Assembly (NCBI GenBank): GCA_025464095.1
Contig: JAODMF010000020.1
Location: 124,001 to 188,000 of the forward strand
Length of the DNA: 64,000 nt
Origin: Glaciihabitans sp.
Lineage (GTDB): Bacteria; Actinomycetota; Actinomycetes; Actinomycetales; Microbacteriaceae
Direction: 5' to 3'
Part shown: piece after piece, positions 7,525 through 19,136 of the stretch
Layout: each line of letters starts with the position of its first letter
How positions within the stretch are numbered: position 1 is the stretch's first letter
Translations under genes and position numbers: made by a program
Notes under the pieces: generated by a model
What the model saw: the letters and a program-made list of their open reading frames with translations, nothing else
Told to the model about the DNA's origin: nothing
The model's database searches: none

Positions 7525-7602
7525 CCCCATTGCGGAGGACGACACGCCGCGTGAGCGCCGCGAAACGGCGTGCGCGCGGCGTGTCATCCTCCGCGGTGGG
7601 GG
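7525..7602. repeat. Dispersed palindromic element, copy A
   Basis: An imperfect inverted repeat with 27-base arms, 7525-7551 and 7576-7602, and a GC-rich loop. The left arm begins CCCCATTGCGGAGGACGACA. The same arms occur at 49784-49862 and 54614-54688. This copy ends three bases before the stop of the NlpC/P60 gene read from the other strand, so it can form a hairpin at the 3' end of that mRNA, like a terminator or a REP element. Confidence 0.8.
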
Positions 7603-7605
7603 TGG

Positions 7606-8406
7606 TCAGATGCCGAAACGCACTATGTAGAAGTTGGTTGTGTAGATCGCGTGGTTGCCGACGGTTCGTCCGGGCATGGGCGCGTCGATCATCCGGTTGC
7701 CACCCAGGTAGATGCCGACGTGGCTGCCACCGTCGATGACGACAACGTCGCCGGGACGCGCGGCCGATAGTGCGATCCTCGTGCCCGCCGCGCCCTGCGC
7801 CGACCCGGAGTGCGGCAGCGAGATGCCGAACTGCGCGTACACGTAGGCGACGAGCCCGGAGCAGTCGAACCCCGAGGGGCTCTCGCCTCCGAACACGTAG
7901 GGCGTTCCGGTGTAGCGCTCGGCAACGGAGACGACTTTCGCCAGGCTGAAGTGCGGCTGCGGCGGGTGCGCCAGAAGCGCGCCCAGGTTCGGGCCGGCGG
8001 CGAGTGCTGCGACCCGAACGGCCGCCCGCTTGCGCTGCAGGGCGGCGACGCTGGTGGCACCAATCGTGTCCCGCGACGCCGAGGGCACCGCGGCCGCGGT
8101 GAGCGCGACATCCATCGTGACCGTCTGCGATTTTGCCGCGAGGGTCTGCTCACGCTGCGCCGACGTCGACGCGGATGCGGTGGCCTGGCCGGTCGACGCG
8201 GCCCCGCTGGTCGCGGCGTACGCCGGCAGCGCCACCGTGGCGAACAGGCTCGGAACCACCAGGGCGGTGACCGCGAGGCTGAGGATGCCCGATCTGCGAG
8301 CCGCGCGGCGCGGCGCGCGAAAGACAGACTCCGCGGGAAGGCCCTGCGAGTCAGAAGGCTGGACCTGCTCGACGCTGCGAGGCGTTGGTCGTGAAAGGGA
8401 AGTCAT
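7606..8406 (-). CDS. Secreted NlpC/P60 peptidoglycan endopeptidase
   Basis: This 266-residue protein has a long N-terminal region with a hydrophobic export signal (SLAVTALVVPSLFATVALPAYAA), an Ala/Thr-rich linker, and a C-terminal NlpC/P60 domain. The domain has catalytic Cys in FDCSGLVAYVY, His in GGSHVGIYLG, and the third polar residue in the NHAIYTT segment. These enzymes cut stem peptides of peptidoglycan in cell growth and separation. It is a close paralogue of the gene just upstream: the catalytic domains align along their length. The 132-base gap between them holds a perfect hairpin, so the two may be separate transcripts. Confidence 0.9.
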   Translation of the reverse strand: MTSLSRPTPRSVEQVQPSDSQGLPAESVFRAPRRAARRSGILSLAVTALVVPSLFATVALPAYAATSGAASTGQATASASTSAQREQTLAAKSQTVTMDVALTAAAVPSASRDTIGATSVAALQRKRAAVRVAALAAGPNLGALLAHPPQPHFSLAKVVSVAERYTGTPYVFGGESPSGFDCSGLVAYVYAQFGISLPHSGSAQGAAGTRIALSAARPGDVVVIDGGSHVGIYLGGNRMIDAPMPGRTVGNHAIYTTNFYIVRFGI

Positions 8407-8507
8407 TCGTCGTATCCGTTCCTGCGCGACGAGGCGCGCATAGGAACCCCGAGTGGTCAGGGCGACTGCAAGAGGAGGGGCGCGAGAGCACCACAGGAGA
8501 ATCGATC

Positions 8508-8532
8508 GCCGGTGGGCACGAGGCCCACCGGC
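8508..8532 (-). terminator. Hairpin between the NlpC/P60 paralogues
   Basis: A perfect 10-bp stem (GCCGGTGGGC / GCCCACCGGC) with a five-base loop lies six bases past the stop of the upstream NlpC/P60 gene on the minus strand. There is no long U-tract, which is usual for actinobacterial terminators. Confidence 0.65.
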
Positions 8533-8538
8533 AAACGG

Positions 8539-9192
8539 CTACTTCCTAAAACGAACGAGGTAGTAATTGTTCGTGTAGATCTTGTGGTTGCCCACCGTGC
8601 GACCCGGCATGGGTGCGTCGAACATGCGACCGTGTCCCATGTAGATACCCACGTGCGAGCCACCGTCGATCACGACGACATCGCCGGCGTGAGCCTGCGA
8701 GCGCGCGACGCGGTAGCCCTTGCGGCCCTGCGCGACACCGGAGTGCGGCAGGCGAATACCGACATGGCGGTACACGTACGCCACGAAGCCGGAGCAGTCG
8801 AAGCCGTGGGGGCTCTCGCCGCCGTAGCGGTAAGCGACTCCGTGGTAGCGCTTCGCGAACTTCACGACGCGCTTGTGAAGGTTCGGCTTCTTCTTGTGGT
8901 GCTTCACCGCGGTCGTCGCCGGAGCGACGGCGGTCGTTGTGACCGCCAGCTGCGCTACCGAGACCGACTGCGAGGTCGACGCCGGTGTTGCCGCCGTCGC
9001 CGGAGCCGCGGTTGCGAGGAGTCCCGGGATCACCAGTGCGGTAACCGCCAGACTCAGGATGCTGGCCCTGCGGCCAGGTGAGGTTCGCTTCGTGAACGCC
9101 GAATCCGGGTTCGAACTGTTGTGAGCGAGTGAACTATCAGTGTTCGTTTGTTCGCAAACTGGTTGCGATTTCGTTGTTCCTATTTTTGTCAA
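8539..9192 (-). CDS. Secreted NlpC/P60 peptidoglycan endopeptidase (paralogue)
   Basis: This 217-residue protein has an export signal (SLAVTALVIPGLLATAAPATAA), a short Thr/Ala linker with a basic KHHKKKPNLHKR patch, and an NlpC/P60 domain with Cys in FDCSGFVAYVYRH and His in GGSHVGIYMG. The start is taken as TTG 9192, with AGGAG nine bases upstream. That TTG begins TTGACA, which could also act as a -35 element, so a later start cannot be excluded. The basic linker may bind anionic wall polymers. Tandem duplication with the gene at 7606 is clear from the shared SPxGFDCSG, PHSG and DAPMPGRTVGNH blocks. Confidence 0.88.
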   Translation of the reverse strand: MTKIGTTKSQPVCEQTNTDSSLAHNSSNPDSAFTKRTSPGRRASILSLAVTALVIPGLLATAAPATAATPASTSQSVSVAQLAVTTTAVAPATTAVKHHKKKPNLHKRVVKFAKRYHGVAYRYGGESPHGFDCSGFVAYVYRHVGIRLPHSGVAQGRKGYRVARSQAHAGDVVVIDGGSHVGIYMGHGRMFDAPMPGRTVGNHKIYTNNYYLVRFRK

Positions 9193-9404
9193 GAGTCATG
9201 CTCCTGCGCCTCGGCGACACTAGGTCGTCGCCCCATCACGTTCCGTATGTATATTCACGTCCCACACCGAAAGACAGGTAAACGAGACGTCTCGGGCGGG
9301 GCCTCGGGCCGGGCTGACTGGCGGCGAGGACGCGGCTACGTTACGGGAATGTTATGCAGGTGTCCATTCCTGTGCATAAATCTCGGGTGGGAAAACCCTG
9401 TGAA

Positions 9405-11425
<2,021 letters not shown>

Positions 11426-11538
11426 CGCCATAGGCTGGCATCATGCGCCTGTGGCTGAAAGACAGCGAACGACGACCGGACCCGAAGCCGGTGAAGACGG
11501 ATGACCGCAAGGCTCTCGTCGTCGGCCTCGCTGGCTGG

Positions 11539-12259
<721 letters not shown>

Positions 12260-12267
<8 letters not shown>

Positions 12268-12640
12268 CGAGGTCGTCGGCAACCTTGCGCAGAACGGCCG
12301 CAATCTTGCCGCCGTGATTCTTGTCCGGGTAGCGTCCGCGCTTGAGGCCGGAGCCAATTCCATCGAGAAGCTTGACGAGGTCCTCCACGATGACGGCCAT
12401 GTCATCCGCGGACTTTCGATTGAGCTTCGCCATGGTCGGCGGGGCCTCGAGAACGCGCACAGAGAGCGCCTGCGCACCCTTCTTGCCGTCGGCAATGCCG
12501 AACTCGAGCTTGGATCCCGGCTTCACAGTAACGCCAGCGGGAAGCGCCGAGGCGTGCAGAAAGACCTCCTGGCCATCATCCGAACTGATGAACCCGAAGC
12601 CTTTTTCGTCGTCGTAGAACTTGACCTTGCCGGTAGGCAT
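12260..12640 (-). CDS. Cold-shock-domain protein with C-terminal extension
   Basis: A 126-residue protein: an N-terminal cold-shock OB fold with RNP1-like KGFGFIS and RNP2-like VFLHASAL, then about 60 extra residues (MAKLNRKSADDMAVIVEDLVKLLDGIG...) likely to be helical. CSD proteins bind single-stranded RNA or DNA. The extended form is common in actinobacteria beside DUF3027. It starts the operon with DUF3027 and is divergent from the small membrane protein at 12718. Confidence 0.85.
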
Positions 12641-12717
12641 CCCAGTACCTCTTCCACACCGAGCAGTTCACGGTGCCCCATAAGGATACGGGGTGCAGCT
12701 ACCCCTATCCTTGAGGG

Positions 12718-12993
12718 GTGCCAAAAGATCCCGCAACCGCCGTGCCGCTCACCCGGCCGCAACGCTCGCTGGCGTTCATGACGGTGGCCATCGTCGGCCT
12801 CTCGCTCGTGTCAATCGTGGCGCTGCTCATTGGCGCAGCGGCGGGCGCAGCACCCCATTTCGCCGAGGGCCTGTGGCCCGTCGTGCGCATCCTTCCCCTC
12901 ATCGGGCTTCCGATCGGCGTTCTGCTCATCGTGGTGTTTTTTGTGCTGACCGCCGTGCATCGTGGCGGAGCGGCCAAGGGTGACGGCAAGTAA
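12718..12993 (+). CDS. Small two-helix membrane protein
   Basis: This 91-residue protein has two long hydrophobic helices (about 19-44 and 54-81) and short charged ends; the family is unknown. The GTG start follows TATCCT (12706-12711) by six bases with no Shine-Dalgarno, again suggesting a leaderless transcript. Its end overlaps the start of the helicase-associated gene, so the two are probably co-transcribed. Confidence 0.65.
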   Translation: MPKDPATAVPLTRPQRSLAFMTVAIVGLSLVSIVALLIGAAAGAAPHFAEGLWPVVRILPLIGLPIGVLLIVVFFVLTAVHRGGAAKGDGK

Positions 12994-14887
12994 CACCTCC
13001 ACGCTGACGCTGGCTGCTCGCCTGCGAAGCATGGGTGACGCGGAGCTCACCGAACTGATCACAGTTCGCGAGCTTCGTGAGTCGCGCATCAAGGACTTCT
13101 TCGACCTCGCTGAGGCGCTCCTCGATCCCTCGTCCGTGCAGGAAGCTCTCTCACACCTCGATCGCGCCTCGCTTGTCTCCATCGCGCTCGTGGGCGAATG
13201 GCCGGATGCTGCGGGCCCGACCACGGCGGAGGTCGTGACGCGCCAATCCGAACTGCTCGAGTCGGCGCCGGCACGCGACGGCGCACGCGAGCGCCTGCCC
13301 GCGACGGTCGCTGTCGCGCTCGAGCACGCACGCGCGCTCGCGCTGCTCGAACTCGACGGCGAGCGCTGGAGCGCCTATGCGCCCGTCGCCGACCAGCTCG
13401 CCGGGTGGCCAAGGGTCGGGTTGCCCGACACCAGGGCGCTCGCCACCGAACCACCGCCGGCCGGGCTGGAACTGGTCAGCGCCGCAGACATGCGCTTCAT
13501 CGACCACGGGGCCGCCGAGCAGGCGTTTGCGACCACGACCGCGATCGCCGCCCTACTCGCCGAACTGCAGGGAGAACCGGCCCGCGAGCTCGCGCGCGGC
13601 GGCATCGCGCTGCCCGACGCGAAGCGCCTCGCCGCGGCCATGTCCGTCGACATCGACGCGGTGCCGAGCCTCATCGCGATCGCCTCCCGCGCCGACCTAA
13701 TCGCACTCGATGCGGCCCAGTGGCTGCCGACCGCGGAGGCGCTCGGGTGGATGCTGCGGGCATCCGCCGAGCGCTGGGAATCGCTCGCGGGGGCCTGGTT
13801 CGGTCGCCTGCCTCCCGACATCCGCACCCTGCTCGCGGAGCGCGCCCACGCCACCTGGGGCACGCGCTTCGGCGACTACCTGCGCTGGCTGTACCCGGCC
13901 GGCGGCGACTGGATGCGCGACCGCGCGAGCGCGTACATGCGCGACGCGGAGCTGCTGGGCATCACCTCGAACGCGGCACCGAGCACCGCAGGCACGGCCC
14001 TGCTCGAGCGCGGCCCGGCCGCCGCGGCAGCCGCGATGCTGCCGCTGTTCCCCGCCGAGGTCGACCGCGTGTACGTGCAGCACGACCTCACCATCGTCTC
14101 CCCGGGTCCGCTGTTGCCGCGGCTGGATGCGCGCCTGCGCGAGTTCGCCGACGTCGAGAGCCGCGCGCTCGCCACCACCTACCGCGTGAGCCAGGCCAGC
14201 CTGAACCGGGCCATGGCGGCGGGAGCGACGGCGACCAGCCTGCGAAGGGTGCTCTCCGAGATATCGCTGACCGGCATCCCGCAGCCCCTCGATTACCTCA
14301 TCACCGGCACGGCCGCGCGCTACGGCACGGTTCGCGTCGGCTCGATCACTGGCTCGCCCGACCCCTCCGCGCGCACCTACGTCAACGCCGACGACGCCTC
14401 CGTGCTGAACGCGATCCTCGTCGACCACAGCCTGGGCGCGCTCGGCCTTACCCGGGTCGGCCCGCACCGCGCGGCGAGCCGCTTCGACCTCGACGTGGTC
14501 TTCTGGGCGCTGAACGATGCCCGGTACCCGGTCGCCGCGGAGGACGCGCACGGATCGATCGTCGTGCTGGAGCGGCGGCGGGTCGCCAAGCCGCCGGCTG
14601 CGGCATCCGAACCGTCCGGTGTTGCGCTCGTGCGACGGCTGCGCGAGGGCGGGGATCCGACCACCGAGCAGACCGGCCAGGCCTGGCTCGAACGCCAGCT
14701 CGATATGGCGATCAAGGGCAAGCTCGGCCTGACCGTGACGGTGCGGATGCCGGACGGCTCCCTGCTCGACCTGCAGCTCGAGCCCGCGAGTGTTGCCGGC
14801 GGGCGGTTGCGCGCGCGGGACCGCAAGTCCGACCTCGAGCGCACGCTCCCGCTGTCCAGCATCGCGGCCGTCGCGCCCCCGCAGTGA
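12980..14887 (+). CDS. Helicase-associated (Helicase_C_3-type) protein
   Basis: A protein of about 635 residues, Ala/Arg/Leu-rich, of the actinobacterial helicase-associated family always found beside the XPB-like helicase. It lacks Walker motifs. Recognisable parts are an N-terminal ARLRSMGDAELTELITVR wing and a C-terminal domain with VYVQHDLTIVSPGPL, STYRVSQASLNRA-like helices and IPQPLDYLI. It probably acts as a DNA-binding partner of the helicase 43 bases downstream. I chose GTG 12980 because GGAGCGG stands seven bases before it; GTG 12962 is also open. Confidence 0.8.
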   Translation: MTASNTSTLTLAARLRSMGDAELTELITVRELRESRIKDFFDLAEALLDPSSVQEALSHLDRASLVSIALVGEWPDAAGPTTAEVVTRQSELLESAPARDGARERLPATVAVALEHARALALLELDGERWSAYAPVADQLAGWPRVGLPDTRALATEPPPAGLELVSAADMRFIDHGAAEQAFATTTAIAALLAELQGEPARELARGGIALPDAKRLAAAMSVDIDAVPSLIAIASRADLIALDAAQWLPTAEALGWMLRASAERWESLAGAWFGRLPPDIRTLLAERAHATWGTRFGDYLRWLYPAGGDWMRDRASAYMRDAELLGITSNAAPSTAGTALLERGPAAAAAAMLPLFPAEVDRVYVQHDLTIVSPGPLLPRLDARLREFADVESRALATTYRVSQASLNRAMAAGATATSLRRVLSEISLTGIPQPLDYLITGTAARYGTVRVGSITGSPDPSARTYVNADDASVLNAILVDHSLGALGLTRVGPHRAASRFDLDVVFWALNDARYPVAAEDAHGSIVVLERRRVAKPPAAASEPSGVALVRRLREGGDPTTEQTGQAWLERQLDMAIKGKLGLTVTVRMPDGSLLDLQLEPASVAGGRLRARDRKSDLERTLPLSSIAAVAPPQ

Positions 14888-14930
14888 CCCTTCCCCAGCT
14901 TGTGCCAAGCCGCTCGCGTAGGCTGGGCGG

Positions 14931-16586
14931 GTGAATTTGCCCGACGGACCCCTGATTGTTCAAAGCGATCGGACCGTCCTCCTCGAGGTAGCGCATCCGC
15001 TCGCCGAAGACGCCCGCCACGACCTCTCGGTGTTCGCCGAACTGGAACGCGCGCCCGAGCACATCCACACCTACCGCATCACGCGCCTCGGCCTCTGGAA
15101 CGCCCGCGCCGCCGGCCACTCGGCGGAGGACATGATTGCCACCCTCACGCGGTACAGCCGCTTCGCGATTCCGCAGAGCGTCTCCGTCGACATGGTGGAG
15201 ACCGTCGGGCGCTACGGCCGGCTCGTGATCGACCGGGCTGACGACGGCGTGCTCACACTGACGGCGACGGATGCCGCGGTTCTGGCCGAGATCTCCCGCG
15301 GTCGCAAGGTGGCCGGCCTGCTCTTCGAGAAGCGCGGCCCGCACACGTACGTGATCCAGCCGTGGGCTCGCGGGCAACTCAAGCAGGAACTGCTGAAACT
15401 CGGCTGGCCCGCAGAGGACCTCGCCGGCTACACCCCCGGCACGCCGCACGCAATCGACCTGGATGAGACCGGCTGGGCACTGCGCGACTACCAGAACAAG
15501 GCGGTCGCCAACTTCTTTGAGCACGGCTCCGGCGTCGTGGTTCTCCCCTGTGGCGCGGGCAAGACCCTGGTCGGTGCTGGTGCGATGGCCGTCGCAAAGA
15601 CGACCACGCTCATCCTGGTGACCAACACGGTTTCCGCCCGCCAGTGGCGCTCCGAGCTGCTGAAGCGCACTTCGCTCACCGAGGACGAGATCGGCGAGTA
15701 CTCGGGGCAGGTCAAGCAGGTGCGCCCGGTCACGATCGCGACCTACCAGATTCTCACCGCGCGGCGGCAGGGCGAATACACGCACCTGGCGCTGCTGGAT
15801 GCCCTGGACTGGGGCCTCGTGATCTACGACGAGGTGCACCTGCTGCCCGCTCCCGTGTTCAAGCTCACCGCGGAACTGCAGGCACGCCGGCGGCTCGGGC
15901 TCACCGCGACGCTCGTGCGCGAGGACGGCCGCGAGGGCGACGTGTTCAGCCTCATCGGACCGAAGCGATTCGACGCTCCGTGGAAGGAGATCGAGGCGCA
16001 GGGGTTCATCTCGCCGGCATCCTGCTACGAGGTTCGCATCGACCTGCCGGAGCAGGAACGGCTCGAGTACGCGGCATCCGCCGACGACGAGCGCTACCGG
16101 CTGGCGGCGACCGCGCCGGCGAAACTCGGCGTGGTCAGGCAGCTGGTGAAGCGCCACGAGGGCGAACGGATCCTCGTGATCGGGCAGTACCTCGACCAGA
16201 TCGATGAGCTGGCGGAGGCGCTGCACGCACCCAAGCTCACCGGTGCGACCTCCATCGATGAGCGCGAGCGGCTGTACCAGGAGTTCCGCGACGGCATCAC
16301 GAAGGTGCTCGTCGTCTCCAAGGTCGCGAACTTCTCGGTCGACCTGCCGGAGGCGACCGTCGCCATCCAGGTCTCAGGGTCATTCGGGTCGCGGCAGGAA
16401 GAGGCACAGCGCCTCGGTCGCCTGCTGCGCCCGAAGGAGAGCGGCCTGCCGGCGAACTTCTACACCCTCGTTGCTCGCGACACCGTCGACCAGGATTTCG
16501 CCCAGAACCGCCAGCGCTTCCTCGCGGAGCAGGGCTACAGCTACACGATCCTCGACACCGACGACCTCGACGCGGTCGCCGCGTAA
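14931..16586 (+). CDS. XPB-type DNA repair helicase
   Basis: A 551-residue SF2 helicase of the bacterial XPB family: N-terminal damage-recognition-like domain (1-175), Walker A LPCGAGKT, the DEVH box in YDEVHLLPA, motif III LTATLV, and a C-terminal RecA domain with motif VI EEAQRLGRLLRPK. It uses ATP to unwind DNA in repair or transcription-coupled processes. TAGGCT at 14919-14924 lies six bases before the GTG start, suggesting a leaderless mRNA even though it lies downstream of its helicase-associated partner. The gene is followed by a large inverted repeat. Confidence 0.92.
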   Translation: MNLPDGPLIVQSDRTVLLEVAHPLAEDARHDLSVFAELERAPEHIHTYRITRLGLWNARAAGHSAEDMIATLTRYSRFAIPQSVSVDMVETVGRYGRLVIDRADDGVLTLTATDAAVLAEISRGRKVAGLLFEKRGPHTYVIQPWARGQLKQELLKLGWPAEDLAGYTPGTPHAIDLDETGWALRDYQNKAVANFFEHGSGVVVLPCGAGKTLVGAGAMAVAKTTTLILVTNTVSARQWRSELLKRTSLTEDEIGEYSGQVKQVRPVTIATYQILTARRQGEYTHLALLDALDWGLVIYDEVHLLPAPVFKLTAELQARRRLGLTATLVREDGREGDVFSLIGPKRFDAPWKEIEAQGFISPASCYEVRIDLPEQERLEYAASADDERYRLAATAPAKLGVVRQLVKRHEGERILVIGQYLDQIDELAEALHAPKLTGATSIDERERLYQEFRDGITKVLVVSKVANFSVDLPEATVAIQVSGSFGSRQEEAQRLGRLLRPKESGLPANFYTLVARDTVDQDFAQNRQRFLAEQGYSYTILDTDDLDAVAA

Positions 16587-16602
16587 CTGCGGCACTCCGC
16601 GT

Positions 16603-16664
16603 CTGTTCCCGCCCGGCACGAATGTGCCCGCGCGCCCGGGCACATTCGTCCCGAACGGGAACAG
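16603..16664 (+). terminator. Two-tier inverted repeat after XPB helicase
   Basis: The outer arms CTGTTCCCG / CGGGAACAG (16603-16611 and 16656-16664) enclose the inner arms ACGAATGTGCCC / GGGCACATTCGT (16618-16629 and 16638-16649), all perfect. It begins 16 bases past the helicase stop and lacks a T-run. It probably ends the helicase transcript. Confidence 0.65.
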
Positions 16665-16734
16665 AACCACGGCGGTCAGGATGCGAGCCGACGGCTCTCA
16701 GGATTCGCCCAGCGAACGCGCAGATACTTGCCGC

Positions 16735-17427
16735 ATGAGTGATGGACCCAAGATCCTTATCGTCGACGACGAGCCCAACATCCGCGACCTCCTGAGCACG
16801 AGCCTCCGCTTCGCCGGATTCGCCGTTCGCGCCGTCGGAAACGGTGCCCAGGCGATCTCCGCCGTGCTCGAGGAAGAGCCCGACCTGATCATCCTCGACG
16901 TCATGCTTCCCGACATGAACGGCTTCGGCGTGACCAAGCGCCTGCGCGCATCCGGGTACACCGCGCCGATCCTGTTCCTGACGGCGAAGGATGACACGGA
17001 AGACAAGATCACCGGCCTCACCGTCGGGGGCGACGACTACGTCACCAAGCCGTTCAGCCTCGACGAGATCGTTGCCCGGCTGAAGGCGATCCTCCGCCGC
17101 ACGATGCACGACGACGAGGAAGCCGTCATCCGTGCCGGCGAGCTCACCATGGACCAGGACACCCACGAGGTAACCGTCGGCGCCGAGCAGATCGAGCTCA
17201 GCCCGACCGAATTCAAGCTGCTCCGCTACCTCATGCTCAACCCCAACCGCGTTCTGTCGAAGGCGCAGATCCTCGACCACGTCTGGGAGTACGACTTCAA
17301 TGGCGACGCCGGAATCGTGGAGAGCTACATTTCCTACCTGCGCCGCAAGCTCGACCAGTTCTCCGAGGAGCCCATCATCCAGACCAAGCGGGGCTTCGGG
17401 TACATGTTGAAGGCGGCCAAGGTTTAG
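16735..17427 (+). CDS. OmpR-family response regulator
   Basis: A 230-residue protein with a receiver domain (acidic DDE, phosphoacceptor Asp55 in LIILDVMLPD, the conserved Lys in KPFSLDE) and a winged-helix output domain (LSPTEFKLLRYLMLNPNRV, SYISYLRRKLD, KRGFGYML). It is paired with the histidine kinase that starts 12 bases downstream, so they are one operon. A GATACT box ends six bases before the ATG. The stimulus is unknown; the layout is like the mycobacterial PrrA/TcrX type. Confidence 0.92.
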   Translation: MSDGPKILIVDDEPNIRDLLSTSLRFAGFAVRAVGNGAQAISAVLEEEPDLIILDVMLPDMNGFGVTKRLRASGYTAPILFLTAKDDTEDKITGLTVGGDDYVTKPFSLDEIVARLKAILRRTMHDDEEAVIRAGELTMDQDTHEVTVGAEQIELSPTEFKLLRYLMLNPNRVLSKAQILDHVWEYDFNGDAGIVESYISYLRRKLDQFSEEPIIQTKRGFGYMLKAAKV

Positions 17428-17439
17428 CCTTGCTGACCT

Positions 17440-19095
17440 ATGCATGAACAGTTGACGCGCTGGTGGAACGGCGTCTCGCTCCGGACGAAGATCACGGGCG
17501 TGACAGTGCTGTTGCTGACCCTCGGACTTGTCGTCGCGGGCCTCGGCACCATGAGCGTGCTGCGCAGTTACCTGATGGATCAGGTCGACGACAAGATTCT
17601 TTCCAACGCCCAGACGCTCACGGGCACGATCGAATATAAGAACACGGCCTCCGGCGTCGGCTGCACGATCACCTTCCTGCACATGGCGTCGACCGATTCG
17701 TACTACGTCGGCGTCATCGACAGCGACGGCCGCCTCATGTGCGACAACCGCGCGGAGAACCAGAGTCGCCCGGTGCTCCAGGGGCTTTCGCTCTCCGTAC
17801 TGCAGAACCACGACACCAAATTCACGGTTCCGGATACGCGGCACGTCACCCAGTGGCGGATGCTGGCATCCCTCCCCGACAGCGTCGACCAGGTCACGGT
17901 GCTGGTCGGCATCAGTCTGGACGACACCAACGGGCTGATCGCCCGGTACGCGGCCGCCTTCCTCTTCTTCGCCCTCACCGTCGTGTTGCTAGGCGGGGCG
18001 CTGACTCGCCTCCTCGTGACATCCACTTTCACGCCGCTGGTCGAGGTCGAACAGACTGCCGCGCGTTTCGCCGCCGGCGACTTCAGCCAGCGGCTGGGCG
18101 GCAACGCGCCCAACACCGAGGTCGGCCGCCTCAGCACGTCGCTGAACACCATGCTCAGTCGCATCGACTCCGCCTTCTCCGATCGCGCCAGGACGATCGA
18201 CCAGATGCGGCGGTTCGTCGGCGACGCGAGTCACGAACTGCGCACGCCGCTGGTGTCGGTGCGCGGCTACGCCGAGCTGTACCGGATGGGCGCCATCTCG
18301 ACACCGGACGAGGTGGCCCAGGCCATGGAACGCATCGAGAAGGAAGCGATCCGCATGGGCGAGCTGGTCGAGGATCTTCTCGAACTGGCCCGGATCGACG
18401 AGGCGAAGCCGCTCAAGCTCGCACCGGTCGACCTGCTCCCCCTCGCCCACGACGCGGCGCTGGATGCCATGGCCTATGCCCCCGACCGCCGCGTGACGGT
18501 CGTGCTGACCGACCCGATCCGCGAGGAGCGCGCGCCGGTCGTCACCGTCGCATCCGGACCAACCGCGCGTTCCGCGACCCTGGCCACCGGGCCGATCAAG
18601 TTCGCCGGCGCGACGCTGGCCTGGCTGCGTCGCCGACCTCGCCCCACCCGGGAGCTGTCGGTCGAGACCCTCGTGGAGACCGAGGCCGCACCCATGGGCG
18701 CCACGGTGCTCGCTGAAGAGAACAAGATCCGGCAGGTGATCACCAACCTGATGGGGAACGCGCTGCGCTTCACGCCGGCGGGCAGCCCCATCGAAATCGC
18801 CATCACCGTGGATGAGCCAGGGGACTCCGCCATCCTGTCGGTCATTGACCACGGCGACGGCATCCCGGAACAGATTCGCGACAAGATCTTCCAGCGCTTC
18901 TGGCGAGCCGACAATTCGCGCAACCGTGACACCGGCGGCACAGGACTCGGGCTCGCGATCGTCGCCTCCCTGGTCGCCTCTCACCGGGGCAGCGTGGATG
19001 TCGTGGAGACCCCCGGGGGCGGCTCGACCTTCCGCGTGCGGCTTCCCCTCCTCCACGAGGCACCCACGGCGAACGCCGCCCCCGCCCCGGCCTAG
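17440..19095 (+). CDS. Sensor histidine kinase with insertion
   Basis: A 551-residue membrane kinase: TM1 (about 18-40), an extracytoplasmic sensor loop, TM2 (about 165-190), HAMP, HisKA with the phospho-His in DASHELRTPLVSVRGY, and HATPase_c with NLMGNALRFTP and DTGGTGLGLAIV. Between HisKA and the N box it carries about 60 extra residues (around 365-425, Pro/Arg/Thr-rich, with WLRRRPRPTREL) not found in ordinary kinases, which could be a regulatory loop. It is co-transcribed with the regulator at 16735. Confidence 0.9.
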   Translation: MHEQLTRWWNGVSLRTKITGVTVLLLTLGLVVAGLGTMSVLRSYLMDQVDDKILSNAQTLTGTIEYKNTASGVGCTITFLHMASTDSYYVGVIDSDGRLMCDNRAENQSRPVLQGLSLSVLQNHDTKFTVPDTRHVTQWRMLASLPDSVDQVTVLVGISLDDTNGLIARYAAAFLFFALTVVLLGGALTRLLVTSTFTPLVEVEQTAARFAAGDFSQRLGGNAPNTEVGRLSTSLNTMLSRIDSAFSDRARTIDQMRRFVGDASHELRTPLVSVRGYAELYRMGAISTPDEVAQAMERIEKEAIRMGELVEDLLELARIDEAKPLKLAPVDLLPLAHDAALDAMAYAPDRRVTVVLTDPIREERAPVVTVASGPTARSATLATGPIKFAGATLAWLRRRPRPTRELSVETLVETEAAPMGATVLAEENKIRQVITNLMGNALRFTPAGSPIEIAITVDEPGDSAILSVIDHGDGIPEQIRDKIFQRFWRADNSRNRDTGGTGLGLAIVASLVASHRGSVDVVETPGGGSTFRVRLPLLHEAPTANAAPAPA

Positions 19096-19136
19096 CCCGC
19101 GCACCGGCAGGGCGGGCGCTGCATACGCTCGCCCGC

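Noticed and set aside
8407-9350. Possible c-di-AMP (ydaO) riboswitch upstream of the NlpC/P60 genes
   Set aside because: Such switches often precede these genes in actinobacteria, but I could not find the conserved core in either leader.
13198-14934. 578-codon Arg-rich plus-strand frame over the helicase-associated gene
   Set aside because: It is a +1-frame shadow; the extreme Arg/Ala content is typical of out-of-frame reading at high GC.
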